Assembly: GCA_041392205.1 (NCBI GenBank) | Contig: JAWKMO010000007.1 | Span: 1-64,000 of the forward strand | Length of the DNA stretch: 64,000 nucleotides | Origin: Halomarinibacterium sp041392205 | Lineage (GTDB): Bacteria > Bacteroidota > Bacteroidia > Flavobacteriales > Flavobacteriaceae | Direction of reading: 5' to 3' | Shown: in pieces, positions 33,025 through 41,946 of the stretch | How the letters are laid out: every line of letters starts with the position of its first letter | Numbering within the stretch: the stretch's first letter is position 1 | Notes under the pieces: model-generated | Seen by the model: only the letters and a program-made list of their open reading frames with translations | Databases searched by the model: none | What the model was told of the DNA's origin: nothing | Position numbers and translations under genes: made by a program

Positions 33025-33052
33025 AAACCCATTTTTTTCTAAAATGGTTTTT
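33025..33052 (+). terminator. Terminator forming the SAM-I expression platform
   Basis: AAACC-C-ATTTT pairs with AAAAT-GGTTT around a short loop and is followed by T residues, directly behind the P1 stem. Confidence 0.7.
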
Positions 33053-33147
33053 CAAATTTCTTTATAACATTTTTCTAGTAAATCCGCTTAAAAGCGTATT
33101 TGAATTTTTTGTTTTAATCTATTTATTAACTCAAAAAAATTAGAAAA

Positions 33148-34317
33148 ATGAGTGCCACAAAAATTATCCATTCAGTTCCCAGCGACCCTTTAACGGGTGC
33201 TATTTCGGTACCAGTGTACCAAACATCTACTTTTATTCAAGAGGCTCCAGGGGTGAATAAAGGTTTCGATTATGCCAGAAGTAATAACCCTACTCGTAAG
33301 GCGCTAGAAGACCTTGTAGCTAAATTAGAAAACGGACATGCCAGTTTTGCCTTTGCCACGGGATTAGCAGCTATTGATTCTGTTTTAAAACTACTTTCCA
33401 CGGGCGATGAAATTCTTGCTGTAGATGATATTTACGGGGGCGCCTATCGCTTATTTACACACGTGTACGAAAAATTTGGGATTAAAGTTCAGTATGTGGA
33501 TACTACTGAAAGTAACAACGTAGCTGAAATGATTACTTCCAAAACCAAATTAGTTTGGATAGAATCCCCCACTAATCCCACCTTAAAAGTTTCAGATATT
33601 AAAGCCCTATCAACTATTGCGAAAAGTGTGGGAGCTTTGTTGGTGGTGGACAATACCTTTGCTTCGCCCATTGGGCAAAATCCAATCGATTTAGGAGCCG
33701 ATATCGTTATCCATAGCGGCACTAAGTATATTGGAGGTCACTCCGATTTGGTAGCAGGTTTGGTCGTGAGCAAAACGAAAGAACTTTCCGAAAAAATAAA
33801 ATTTGTTCAAAATGCTTCAGGAGGTGTGTTAGGGCCTTGGGATTGCTTTTTAACCATTCGAGGGATAGAAACCTTAGATTTACGTTTCAGAAAGCAATGT
33901 GAAAATGCCTTACAAGTAGCTTTGTTTTTAGAAAAGCATGAAGCAGTAGATCAGGTTTTTTACCCAGGTTTAAAAAATCATAAAAATCATGACATTGCCA
34001 AAAAACAACAAAATGGATTATTTGGAGGGGTGGTTTCTTTCACTTTAAAAAATGACACGCAAGAGGCTGCAATTACTTTCGTAACCAGTACAAAATATTT
34101 CAAATTAGCCGAAAGTTTGGGAGGCGTAAAAAGTTTGTTGTGCCACCCTGCACAGATGACGCACGCTTCCATTCCGAGGGAGAAACGGCTACAATCGGGG
34201 ATTAAAGATTCATTAATTCGATTGTCCTGTGGTATTGAAGAAGCCGAAGATTTAATTTCAGATTTGCAACAAGCTTTCAAAAGTGTTTCAAAGGAATCTG
34301 AAGTTTTATTTGTATAA
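33148..34317 (+). CDS. PLP-dependent transsulfuration enzyme (cystathionine gamma-synthase/lyase family)
   Basis: A 389-residue protein with the Cys/Met-metabolism PLP fold: YARSNNPTRKALED, FATGLAAIDSV, and the PLP lysine in IHSGTKYIGGHSD. The family includes cystathionine gamma-synthase, gamma-lyase and O-acetylhomoserine sulfhydrylase, which sequence reading alone does not separate. Control by SAM-I and the adjacent homoserine dehydrogenase gene favour methionine synthesis from an activated homoserine over cysteine breakdown. The next gene starts 11 bp downstream. Confidence 0.92.
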   Translation: MSATKIIHSVPSDPLTGAISVPVYQTSTFIQEAPGVNKGFDYARSNNPTRKALEDLVAKLENGHASFAFATGLAAIDSVLKLLSTGDEILAVDDIYGGAYRLFTHVYEKFGIKVQYVDTTESNNVAEMITSKTKLVWIESPTNPTLKVSDIKALSTIAKSVGALLVVDNTFASPIGQNPIDLGADIVIHSGTKYIGGHSDLVAGLVVSKTKELSEKIKFVQNASGGVLGPWDCFLTIRGIETLDLRFRKQCENALQVALFLEKHEAVDQVFYPGLKNHKNHDIAKKQQNGLFGGVVSFTLKNDTQEAAITFVTSTKYFKLAESLGGVKSLLCHPAQMTHASIPREKRLQSGIKDSLIRLSCGIEEAEDLISDLQQAFKSVSKESEVLFV

Positions 34318-34328
34318 GTCGATATGGT

Positions 34329-35468
34329 ATGAGCACAGAAATTTTAGAACAAACCAAGGCACTCATTAATTTGGGTGCCTTGAAGAAAAAGCAAATTAAT
34401 ATTGCGATTTTTGGCAGAGGAAATGTAGGCGGAAACCTTATAGATCAAATTTTTGAACGTAAAAATGAAATTGCTAGACGCAGGGATTTAAATTTAAATA
34501 TCTTTTGTATTGCTAATTCCAAAAAGGTTTTATTGAGGAATCCTATAAATCAAGATTGGAAAGAGCAATTTTCAGAAAATAGTGAAGAAATTGGCTTGGA
34601 GGAGCTTGTAAATTATACTCAAACCCATCAATTAAAAAATTTAATTGCAATCGATAACACGGCATCTTCCCATTTTGTAAGGAATTATCCAACATTAATT
34701 GAAAATGGATTTCACTTAGTTTCTTCCAATAAAATTGCCAACACAGCAAGTTTGGATTTTTATCATGAACTACGTAGTTTGTTGGTTAAAAATGAAAAGG
34801 AATACCTATACGAAACCAATGTAGGTGCTGGATTACCATTAATTGATACCATTAAATTGCTACACCTATCTGGAGAAAATATTACTCGTATAAAAGGGGT
34901 GTTTTCGGGGTCTTTAAGTTATATTTTCAATACTTTTTCAGAAGAAAATGTTTCCTTTAGTTCGGTAATAAAAAAAGCCATGGATCTTGGTTTTACCGAA
35001 CCCGATCCAAGGGAAGATTTATGTGGGAACGATGTGGCTAGAAAACTTCTTATCTTAGCAAGAGAATTGGATTTACACAATGAATTGGAAGACATATCCA
35101 TTCAAAATTTAATTCCGAAGGAATTGAGAAAAGTAACGAAAGAAACATTTTTGCATAATTTGGAAGCTTTGGATGTGCCTTTTCAGATTAAAAAGAAGAA
35201 TCTTCCAAAGGATTGTGTTTTGAGGTATGTGGGAGATTTACTTGGAGATTTATCAAAAGAAAACGGCGCCGTTTTGGATGTTAAACTCGTTTCAGTTTCA
35301 AAAAACAGTCCGTTAGGAAATTTAAAAGGGAGCGACTCATTGTTCGAAATTTATACCGAAAGTTATGGCAATCAGCCTATCGTCATCCAAGGTGCCGGGG
35401 CAGGAGCAAAAGTAACTGCCAGAGGCGTTTTTGGTGACATACTTCGGTTAAGCGATAAAATAAACTAA
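34329..35468 (+). CDS. Homoserine dehydrogenase
   Basis: A 379-residue protein without the ACT or aspartokinase parts seen in larger relatives. The Rossmann motif is NIAIFGRGNVGGNLIDQI (residues about 24-41), and the catalytic domain has SSNKIANT, NVGAGLPLIDTI and FSGSLSYIFN. It reduces aspartate semialdehyde to homoserine. It resembles the C-terminal half of ThrA/MetL fusions. SAM-I control and position behind a transsulfuration gene imply a methionine-dedicated enzyme; another copy for threonine probably exists elsewhere. Confidence 0.92.
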   Translation: MSTEILEQTKALINLGALKKKQINIAIFGRGNVGGNLIDQIFERKNEIARRRDLNLNIFCIANSKKVLLRNPINQDWKEQFSENSEEIGLEELVNYTQTHQLKNLIAIDNTASSHFVRNYPTLIENGFHLVSSNKIANTASLDFYHELRSLLVKNEKEYLYETNVGAGLPLIDTIKLLHLSGENITRIKGVFSGSLSYIFNTFSEENVSFSSVIKKAMDLGFTEPDPREDLCGNDVARKLLILARELDLHNELEDISIQNLIPKELRKVTKETFLHNLEALDVPFQIKKKNLPKDCVLRYVGDLLGDLSKENGAVLDVKLVSVSKNSPLGNLKGSDSLFEIYTESYGNQPIVIQGAGAGAKVTARGVFGDILRLSDKIN

Positions 35469-35469
35469 A

Positions 35470-35889
35470 ATGAAAGTAACACTCAACAGAATCAACAACG
35501 ATTATTTACTCGAAGGAAAAGGAGATAACAATATTTCTGTATTAATAGATAATAAAACCGAAGAAGGCGTTAAAGGTGCTAGTCCTATGGAATTGCTATT
35601 AATGGCAGTAGGCGGTTGCAACGCTATTGATATTATTTATGTATTGAAGAAGCAACGCCAAGTGGTCGATTCGTACAAAGTTGAGGTGGAAGGGACTCGC
35701 ACCGAAGTCCGTGAAGCAAAACCCTTTGAAAGTATTCATGTTACTATCTTTTTAGAAGGCGATATTGTACCTGCAAAAGCAGTACGGGCAGCTTCCTTAA
35801 GTTTTGAGAAATATTGCTCCGTTTCCATTACTTTGGAGAAATCGGTGAAAATTACCTACGATGTTGTTTTAAATGGAACCAAACTCTAA
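35470..35889 (+). CDS. OsmC-family protein
   Basis: A 139-residue protein with SPMELLLMAVGGCNAIDIIYVLKKQRQ and, near the C-terminus, SLSFEKYCSVSITLEKS. These hold the paired Cys residues of OsmC/Ohr peroxidases (reduction of organic hydroperoxides through a Cys pair). It starts one base behind the homoserine dehydrogenase stop, so it belongs to the SAM-I operon and may protect sulfur metabolism from oxidation. Confidence 0.92.
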   Translation: MKVTLNRINNDYLLEGKGDNNISVLIDNKTEEGVKGASPMELLLMAVGGCNAIDIIYVLKKQRQVVDSYKVEVEGTRTEVREAKPFESIHVTIFLEGDIVPAKAVRAASLSFEKYCSVSITLEKSVKITYDVVLNGTKL

Positions 35890-35898
35890 CTTTACCGT

Positions 35899-36321
35899 AT
35901 GCTATCCCGAAAAACTAAATATGGACTTAAAGCATTAAGTTATCTTGCAAAAAGAGAGAACAATGAGCCCATTCAGATAGAAGTAATATCTAAAGCCGAA
36001 AATATCTCCTTAAAATTTTTGGAAAGCATCTTGCTTACACTAAAAAAAGCAGGATTTTTAGGTGCCAAAAAAGGGAAAGGAGGGGGGTATTATTTGCTTG
36101 AAAAAACCCGAAATACGCCTATAGCGGCATTTTATAGGGTGTTGGAAGGGCCTATTGCTTTGGTTCCGTGTGTAAGTCTAAATTTTTATGAAACTTGTGA
36201 AGATTGTCCCGATGAAGACTACTGTAGTGTCCATAATTTAATGATTAAAGTTAGAGACAATACACTTTCTATTCTTGAAAACACAACGCTTTCAGATTTT
36301 GTAACAAATCAAACATTGTAA
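35899..36321 (+). CDS. Rrf2-family transcriptional regulator
   Basis: A 140-residue winged-helix protein: LSRKTKYGLKALSYLAKRE, then ISLKFLESILLTLKKAGFL and KGKGGGYYLLE. The central block CVSLNFYETCEDCPDEDYC places four cysteines close together, as in Rrf2 members that bind an iron-sulfur cluster (IscR, NsrR) and unlike the cysteine-poor CymR. In the methionine/sulfur operon it probably senses cysteine, iron-sulfur status or redox state. A palindrome sits before the neighbouring PAPS-reductase-like gene. Confidence 0.92.
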   Translation: MLSRKTKYGLKALSYLAKRENNEPIQIEVISKAENISLKFLESILLTLKKAGFLGAKKGKGGGYYLLEKTRNTPIAAFYRVLEGPIALVPCVSLNFYETCEDCPDEDYCSVHNLMIKVRDNTLSILENTTLSDFVTNQTL

Positions 36322-36360
36322 TTCCACTATTTTCTAAAATTTGTTTGTATTTTTGCATAC

Positions 36361-36377
36361 CCTACTAATTAGATAGG
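36361..36377 (+). promoter_or_regulatory. Candidate Rrf2 operator before the PAPS-reductase-like gene
   Basis: CCTACTAATTAGATAGG is a near-perfect palindrome (CCTA...TAGG with AATT centre). It is placed just behind a -7-like TATTTTTG (36348-36355) and 8 bp before the ATG. A repressor bound here would block initiation. Confidence 0.5.
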
Positions 36378-36385
36378 ATAATAAT

Positions 36386-37015
36386 ATGAATCAAATTACC
36401 CCTCAAAACATTTCTCTTTTTAACGAAAATGTTCGTTTTGAAGACCCTTTGGAAATTATTTCTTTTGCGTTGGAACAAGCAAAACGTCCTTTAATCACAA
36501 CTAGTTTTGGACCCTATTCGGCAGCCTTACTTTCCGCTTGTAAAAAAGTAAAAAAAGACCTTCAGGTAATTTGGTGTGATACGGGTTACAATACTGTAGC
36601 GACGTATAAACATGCCAACTATTTAATTGAAAAACTTCAGTTAAATATTGAGATTTTTAGTCCACAATACACCACTGCCTATATTAATACCCGTATGGGT
36701 TTGCCCGAAATAGACCATCCCAATCACCCTATTTTTTCTGAAAAAGTAAAACTAGAACCTTTTAATAGAGCTTTCAAAAAATACCAACCCGATGTTTGGT
36801 TTACCAACGTTCGAAAGGGGCAAACCGAACTTCGAAATGGATTGGATGTTTTTAGTTTTAGTAAAGAGGGCATTTTAAAGGTAAGTCCGTTTTATCACTA
36901 TGATGATTCCGCTTTGGAAAAGTATATTATAGCAAACCATCTTCCGTTGGAATTTGATTATTATGATCCTGTAAAAGCATTGGAAAATCGTGAATGTGGA
37001 ATCCATTTAAAATAA
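36386..37015 (+). CDS. PAPS reductase-family protein
   Basis: A 209-residue protein with the ATP-pyrophosphatase-like fold (TSFGPYSAALLSA as the P-loop-like motif), WCDTGYNT, TNVRKGQTELR and the C-terminal RECGIHLK. The ECGIH motif holds the catalytic Cys of PAPS/APS reductases. The CC and CXXC pairs that bind the 4Fe-4S cluster of APS reductases are absent, so it is of the cluster-free PAPS type. It reduces activated sulfate to sulfite. It sits between two SAM-I-controlled units with its own promoter region. Confidence 0.88.
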   Translation: MNQITPQNISLFNENVRFEDPLEIISFALEQAKRPLITTSFGPYSAALLSACKKVKKDLQVIWCDTGYNTVATYKHANYLIEKLQLNIEIFSPQYTTAYINTRMGLPEIDHPNHPIFSEKVKLEPFNRAFKKYQPDVWFTNVRKGQTELRNGLDVFSFSKEGILKVSPFYHYDDSALEKYIIANHLPLEFDYYDPVKALENRECGIHLK

Positions 37016-37031
37016 TTTCTTTTGCAAAGAA

Positions 37032-37062
37032 TTGGTAAAAACAATTTTATGCCTTTACTTTG
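37032..37062 (+). promoter_or_regulatory. Promoter of the metH operon
   Basis: TTG at 37032-37034 and TTACTTTG at 37055-37062 are 20 bp apart, upstream of the second SAM-I aptamer. Confidence 0.6.
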
Positions 37063-37085
37063 CGCCAGTTCATACACTTTTTGAA

Positions 37086-37198
37086 ACGTTATCAAGAAAG
37101 GTGGAGGGATTAGACCCTTTGAAGCCTTAGCAACCCTTTGTTATTAATAAAGAAGGTGCTACATTCTATCCTGAATTTACTTCGGGAATAGATAACAA
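37086..37198 (+). promoter_or_regulatory. SAM-I (S-box) riboswitch 2
   Basis: P1 is GTTATC (37088-37093) with GATAAC (37191-37196). The core up to AGCAACCC is identical to that of riboswitch 1, while the P3/P4 loops differ. Behind it CAAAGA with TCTTTTTTTG may form a weak terminator before the metH gene. Confidence 0.95.
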
Positions 37199-37237
37199 AA
37201 ACAAAGATTCTCTCTCTTTTTTTGATAGCTTATTTCA

Positions 37238-38275
37238 ATGTCTAATTTAATAGACCTTACTTATATGCACATAATTGAAAAAATACTTAGAGAACGAATT
37301 TTAGTGCTTGATGGCGCCATGGGGACCATGTTGCAACGCTATCAATTTACCGAAGAAGATTTCCGGGGTGTCCGATTTAAAGATTTTCCTAAATCGGTAA
37401 AAGGGAACAACGATTTACTTTCCCTTACACAGCCACAAGCCATTGCAGAAGTGCACAAAAAATATTTTGAAGCGGGAGCCGATATTGTAGAAACCAATAC
37501 TTTCTCTGGGACTACCATCGCTATGGCAGATTACGATATGCAAGATTTGGTGTACGAATTGAACTTTGAATCTGCTAAAATTGCCAAGCAAGTGGCCGAA
37601 GAATTTACCCAAAGAGAACCACACAAACCACGTTTTGTAGCAGGGGCTTTGGGACCCACCAATAAAACAGCGAGTTTGTCGCCAGACGTAAATGATCCAG
37701 GATTTAGAGCCATATCTTTTAACGAATTACGAATTGCATACAAACAACAGGCCGCAGCATTAATTGAGGGTGGGGTGGATCTCCTTTTGGTAGAAACCAT
37801 TTTTGATACACTTAATGCTAAAGCCGCCCTTTTTGCCATTGAAGAACTTAAAGAAGAACGATCCCTTGATATTCCAGTGATGGTAAGTGGCACCATTACC
37901 GATGCTTCGGGAAGAACCCTTTCAGGCCAAACTGCAGAAGCTTTTTTAATTTCTATTTCACATATCCCTTTGCTAAGTGTAGGTTTTAATTGTGCCTTGG
38001 GAGCCAAACAATTAACGCCGCATTTGGAAGCGGTTTCCAATAGAACAAACTTAGCTATTTCAGCCTATCCTAATGCAGGATTGCCCAATGCTTTTGGGGA
38101 ATATGATGAATCCCCCGAGCAAATGGCTAATCAAATTGAAGAATACTTGCAAAAACATTTGGTTAATATTATTGGTGGATGCTGTGGAACCACCCCGTCT
38201 CATATCAAGGCTATTGCAGAAGTTGCATCCAAATTTTCACCTAGATCCTTACCAAAATTGGAAACTGTCTTATGA
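37238..38275 (+). CDS. metH: Methionine synthase, homocysteine-binding half
   Basis: A 345-residue protein equal to the N-terminal homocysteine S-methyltransferase domain of cobalamin-dependent MetH. It has LVLDGAMGTMLQRY, GADIVETNTFSGT, GFNCALG and the zinc-ligand GGCCGTTP near the end. The rest of MetH is encoded by a separate gene one gene downstream. Together they methylate homocysteine from methyltetrahydrofolate. An ATG at 37265 is an alternative start. Its stop overlaps the start of the dehydratase-like gene. Confidence 0.95.
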   Translation: MSNLIDLTYMHIIEKILRERILVLDGAMGTMLQRYQFTEEDFRGVRFKDFPKSVKGNNDLLSLTQPQAIAEVHKKYFEAGADIVETNTFSGTTIAMADYDMQDLVYELNFESAKIAKQVAEEFTQREPHKPRFVAGALGPTNKTASLSPDVNDPGFRAISFNELRIAYKQQAAALIEGGVDLLLVETIFDTLNAKAALFAIEELKEERSLDIPVMVSGTITDASGRTLSGQTAEAFLISISHIPLLSVGFNCALGAKQLTPHLEAVSNRTNLAISAYPNAGLPNAFGEYDESPEQMANQIEEYLQKHLVNIIGGCCGTTPSHIKAIAEVASKFSPRSLPKLETVL

Positions 38276-39216
38276 TGCCAACTAAACAAGACATACTGGA
38301 TGCTTATAAAAGAGTAAAACCCTGGGTACATCGAACACCGGTGCTAACTTCATCGACCATTAATGAACTATCGGGAGCCTCTGTATTCTTTAAATGTGAA
38401 AATTTTCAGAAGATGGGAGCTTTTAAAATGAGGGGCGCTGTAAATGCCATTCAAAATCTATCGGAAGTACAAAAACAAAAAGGAGTGGTGACACATTCTT
38501 CGGGTAATTTTGGGCAAGCGATGGCATTGGCAGCAAAAAACCTTGGATTGAAAGCCTATGTGGTTATGCCAGAAAATGCACCTTTAGTAAAAAAAGAAGC
38601 AGTCGCTGGCTATGGCGCAGAAATTATTTTATGTGAATCAACTTTGGAAGCTAGAGAAGCGGCTTCAGAAAATATTGTACAAGCGCACGGAGCCACTTTT
38701 TTGCATCCTTCAAACGATATCAATGTAATTTTAGGAAATGCAACCGCCACTTTAGAATTACTCGTAGATTATCCTAATGTAGAGGTTGTAATAACGCCCG
38801 TAGGTGGTGGGGGTTTGTTGGCGGGTACGGCACTTTCGGCTCATTATTTCGGAAAAAATTGTAATACCTATGCAGGCGAGCCCTTACAGATGAATGATGC
38901 TTATCGTTCATTACAGTCTGGTAGTATTGAAACGAACAGTAATGCAACTACCCTGGCAGATGGTTTAAGAACGAACTTGGGGGATATAAATTTTCCTATT
39001 ATTCAAAAATATGTTGATGGAATTGTTTGTGTGGAAGAAGATGAAATAAGGGAAACTATGAAACTTATTTGGGAACGAATGAAATTGGTTGTGGAACCAT
39101 CTTCTGCAGTGGCTTTGGCAGCTGTACTAAAAGAAAAAGAAACCTTTAGGAATAAAAATATTGGAATTATTATTTCGGGAGGAAATGTGGATTTAAAAAA
39201 ATTACCTTTTAATTAA
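38272..39216 (+). CDS. Threonine/serine dehydratase-like PLP enzyme
   Basis: A 314-residue fold-type II PLP enzyme: FKCENFQKMGAFKMRGA holds the PLP lysine, then SSGNFGQA, VGGGGLLAGTA and SGGNVDL. It has no C-terminal regulatory domain, as in catabolic threonine ammonia-lyase or serine racemase. Its ATG overlaps the stop of the first metH gene. It is the only gene between the two halves of methionine synthase, so it may use a serine- or threonine-type substrate connected with one-carbon supply; that is inference. Confidence 0.9.
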   Translation: MMPTKQDILDAYKRVKPWVHRTPVLTSSTINELSGASVFFKCENFQKMGAFKMRGAVNAIQNLSEVQKQKGVVTHSSGNFGQAMALAAKNLGLKAYVVMPENAPLVKKEAVAGYGAEIILCESTLEAREAASENIVQAHGATFLHPSNDINVILGNATATLELLVDYPNVEVVITPVGGGGLLAGTALSAHYFGKNCNTYAGEPLQMNDAYRSLQSGSIETNSNATTLADGLRTNLGDINFPIIQKYVDGIVCVEEDEIRETMKLIWERMKLVVEPSSAVALAAVLKEKETFRNKNIGIIISGGNVDLKKLPFN

Positions 39217-39220
39217 AAGT

Positions 39221-39246
39221 GTCTCCTCGAGCGCAGTCGAGAGGTT
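39221..39246 (+). repeat. Dispersed hairpin repeat (copy C)
   Basis: CCTC-GAGCGCAGTCGA-GAGG with extended flanks; its 26 bp are identical to the copy at 63419. It lies between the dehydratase-like gene and the second metH gene. Confidence 0.85.
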
Positions 39247-39249
39247 AAT

Positions 39250-41946
39250 ATGGATATAAAAAATTCAAAATATTTAAAATTAAGTGGTTTAGAACCTCTG
39301 GTGATAACCCCCGAAAGTAATTTTATTAATGTAGGGGAACGTACTAACGTAGCGGGTTCGCGAATGTTTCTTCGACTCATCAAAGAAGAAAATTATGATG
39401 AGGCCTTAACCGTTGCTCGGCATCAAGTGGAAGGAGGGGCACAAATTATTGACGTAAATATGGACGATGGTCTTATAGACGGCAAAGAAGCCATGGTAAA
39501 GTTTCTTAATTTGGTGGTTGCCGAACCCGATATTTCCCGTGTGCCTATTATGATTGATAGCTCGAAATGGGAAATTATTGAAGCCGGCCTCCAAGTGGTA
39601 CAAGGTAAATGTGTGGTAAATTCTATCAGTTTAAAAGAAGGAGAAGAAGAATTTCTTCGGCAAGCAAAACTCATAAAGCGTTACGGTGCTGCTGTTATTG
39701 TTATGGCTTTTGACGAAGTAGGCCAAGCCGATAATTATGAAAGAAGAATTGAAATTGCAAAACGTTCTTACAATTTGCTAGTCAATAAAATTCATTTTCC
39801 GCCAGAAGATATCATCTTCGATTTAAACATCTTTCCAGTAGCAACGGGAATGGACGAGCATAAACGCAATGCCCTCGATTTTATAGAAGCCACTCGTTGG
39901 GTTCGTAAAAATTTACCCTATTGTAGTGTAAGTGGCGGGGTGAGCAATGTGTCGTTCAGTTTTAGAGGGAATGATGTGGTTCGGGAAGCCATGCACTCGG
40001 TGTTTCTGTACCACGCCATTCAAGCGGGTATGAATATGGGCATTGTAAACCCAACTATGTTGGAAGTCTATGATGCTATTCCGAAGGATTTGCTAGAACG
40101 AGTAGAAGATGTCATGCTTAATAGAAGGGAAGACGCCACCGAACGATTGCTCGATTTTGCTGAAACGGTTAAAGGAACACGGGAAGAAAAGAAAACCGAT
40201 TTATCTTGGCGAGAAGCGTCTTTACAAGACAGAATTACTCGTGCTTTAGTTAAAGGAATAGATGCTTTTATTACCGAAGATATGGAAGAAGCACGGAATG
40301 CTGTTTCCAAGCCTATAGAAGTAATTGAAGGCCATTTAATGATAGGGATGAATGTGGTAGGAGACCTCTTTGGAAGTGGAAAAATGTTTCTACCCCAAGT
40401 AGTGAAAAGTGCCCGAGTGATGAAAAAAGCAGTAGCTTATTTACTTCCATTTATCGAAGAAGAAAAATTAAAGAATCCTCAAATTGGTGACTCCAAAAGT
40501 GCAGGAAAAATCTTAATGGCAACCGTAAAAGGGGATGTTCACGATATTGGAAAAAACATTGTTTCGGTAGTATTGGCGTGTAATAATTATGAAATTATCG
40601 ATTTGGGCGTCATGGTTCCACCCGAAAAAATCATAGCCACCGCTAAAGAACAAAATGTGGATGTAATTGGCTTAAGCGGATTAATTACCCCTTCGTTAGA
40701 TGAAATGGTCTTTCTTGCCAAAGAAATGCAACGGCAAAACTTTAAAGTGCCCTTGTTAATAGGGGGTGCTACTACTAGTAAAGCCCACACAGCGGTAAAA
40801 ATTGACCCAGAGTATGACCAAGCAGTAGTGCATGTTAATGATGCCTCGCGTGCCGTTACTGTGGTAGGAGATTTGCTTCAAAAAGAAAGAAAAGAAGCCT
40901 ATAAAAAAGGGCTTAAGGAGGATTATAAAATCTTTAGGGAGGGGTTTAACAAAAGGCAACGTGTAAAGGATTATCTGGTTTTGGAAGAAGCTAGACAAAA
41001 CAAATTTCAAATTAATTGGGACGCTTCAGAAATTGTAAAACCTAATAAGTTAGGAATTCAAGTAATTAAAGATTTAGATTTAATTCTTTTGAAACCCTTT
41101 ATCGATTGGACTCCTTTTTTCCGAAGTTGGGAATTACATGGACGTTTTCCTGAAATTTTAAAAGATGAAGTTGTGGGGAAGCAAGCTTCAGAATTATATG
41201 AAGATGCGCAGCAAATGCTTCACAAAATCATTTCAGAAAAACGATTACAAGCCAAAGCTATTTTTGGGCTTTTTGAAGCCAACTCTATTAATGATGATGA
41301 CATTGAAGTGACTGTCAGTTCGAGCGCAGTCGAGAACTACATTTTCAGAACCCTTCGTCAACAAAGTAAAAAAGCCGATGGAAGACCCAATATTGCCTTG
41401 GCGGATTTTGTGGCTCCAAAAGAAACGGGGATTCAGGATTATATAGGTTGCTTTTGCGTCTCAGTAGGTTTTGGTGCTGAGGAATTAGCGAATCAATTTG
41501 AAAAACAACACGACGATTATAGTTCTATTATGGTGAAAGCTTTGGCAGACCGCTTAGCGGAAGCCTTTGCAGAATACCTTCACAAAGAAGTGCGAACAAA
41601 ACATTGGGGCTATGCTAACCATGAAAACCTCTCTAACGAACAATTGATAGCCGAAAGCTATAAAGGAATCCGTCCGGCACCGGGATACCCCGCCTGTCCC
41701 GATCATTTAGAAAAATTAACCATTTGGGAAGTTTTACAAGTGAAAGAAACTATTGGGGTTACACTAACCGAAAGTTTAGCCATGTGGCCAGCAGCATCGG
41801 TTTCGGGCTATTATTTTGGAAACTCAGAAGCACGGTATTTTGGTTTAGGAAAAATAAAAGAAGATCAAGTGGCAGATTTTACCCAACGAAAAAACATATC
41901 ATTAACGGAAGCTACAAAATGGCTTCAAACCAATATTGCAGACTAA
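39250..41946 (+). CDS. metH: Methionine synthase, folate/cobalamin/reactivation part
   Basis: An 898-residue protein with the pterin-binding domain (ERTNVAGSRMF at residue about 28), the B12-binding domain (GDVHDIGKNI, axial His 431) and the C-terminal SAM-binding reactivation domain with RPAPGYPACPDH. It completes the first metH half. The linker near residue 690 (VSSSAVEN) is encoded by a copy of the dispersed hairpin repeat (41318-41337). The stop is directly followed by metF. Confidence 0.96.
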   Translation: MDIKNSKYLKLSGLEPLVITPESNFINVGERTNVAGSRMFLRLIKEENYDEALTVARHQVEGGAQIIDVNMDDGLIDGKEAMVKFLNLVVAEPDISRVPIMIDSSKWEIIEAGLQVVQGKCVVNSISLKEGEEEFLRQAKLIKRYGAAVIVMAFDEVGQADNYERRIEIAKRSYNLLVNKIHFPPEDIIFDLNIFPVATGMDEHKRNALDFIEATRWVRKNLPYCSVSGGVSNVSFSFRGNDVVREAMHSVFLYHAIQAGMNMGIVNPTMLEVYDAIPKDLLERVEDVMLNRREDATERLLDFAETVKGTREEKKTDLSWREASLQDRITRALVKGIDAFITEDMEEARNAVSKPIEVIEGHLMIGMNVVGDLFGSGKMFLPQVVKSARVMKKAVAYLLPFIEEEKLKNPQIGDSKSAGKILMATVKGDVHDIGKNIVSVVLACNNYEIIDLGVMVPPEKIIATAKEQNVDVIGLSGLITPSLDEMVFLAKEMQRQNFKVPLLIGGATTSKAHTAVKIDPEYDQAVVHVNDASRAVTVVGDLLQKERKEAYKKGLKEDYKIFREGFNKRQRVKDYLVLEEARQNKFQINWDASEIVKPNKLGIQVIKDLDLILLKPFIDWTPFFRSWELHGRFPEILKDEVVGKQASELYEDAQQMLHKIISEKRLQAKAIFGLFEANSINDDDIEVTVSSSAVENYIFRTLRQQSKKADGRPNIALADFVAPKETGIQDYIGCFCVSVGFGAEELANQFEKQHDDYSSIMVKALADRLAEAFAEYLHKEVRTKHWGYANHENLSNEQLIAESYKGIRPAPGYPACPDHLEKLTIWEVLQVKETIGVTLTESLAMWPAASVSGYYFGNSEARYFGLGKIKEDQVADFTQRKNISLTEATKWLQTNIAD
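41318..41337 (+). repeat. Dispersed hairpin repeat inside metH (copy D)
   Basis: GTTC-GAGCGCAGTCGA-GAAC, with flanks complementary to each other but different from those of the other copies; read in frame as SSSAVEN. Confidence 0.8.

Noticed and set aside
37016..37237. Cobalamin riboswitch in front of B12-dependent metH
   Set aside because: No B12-box-like sequence was found; the leader is fully accounted for by SAM-I.
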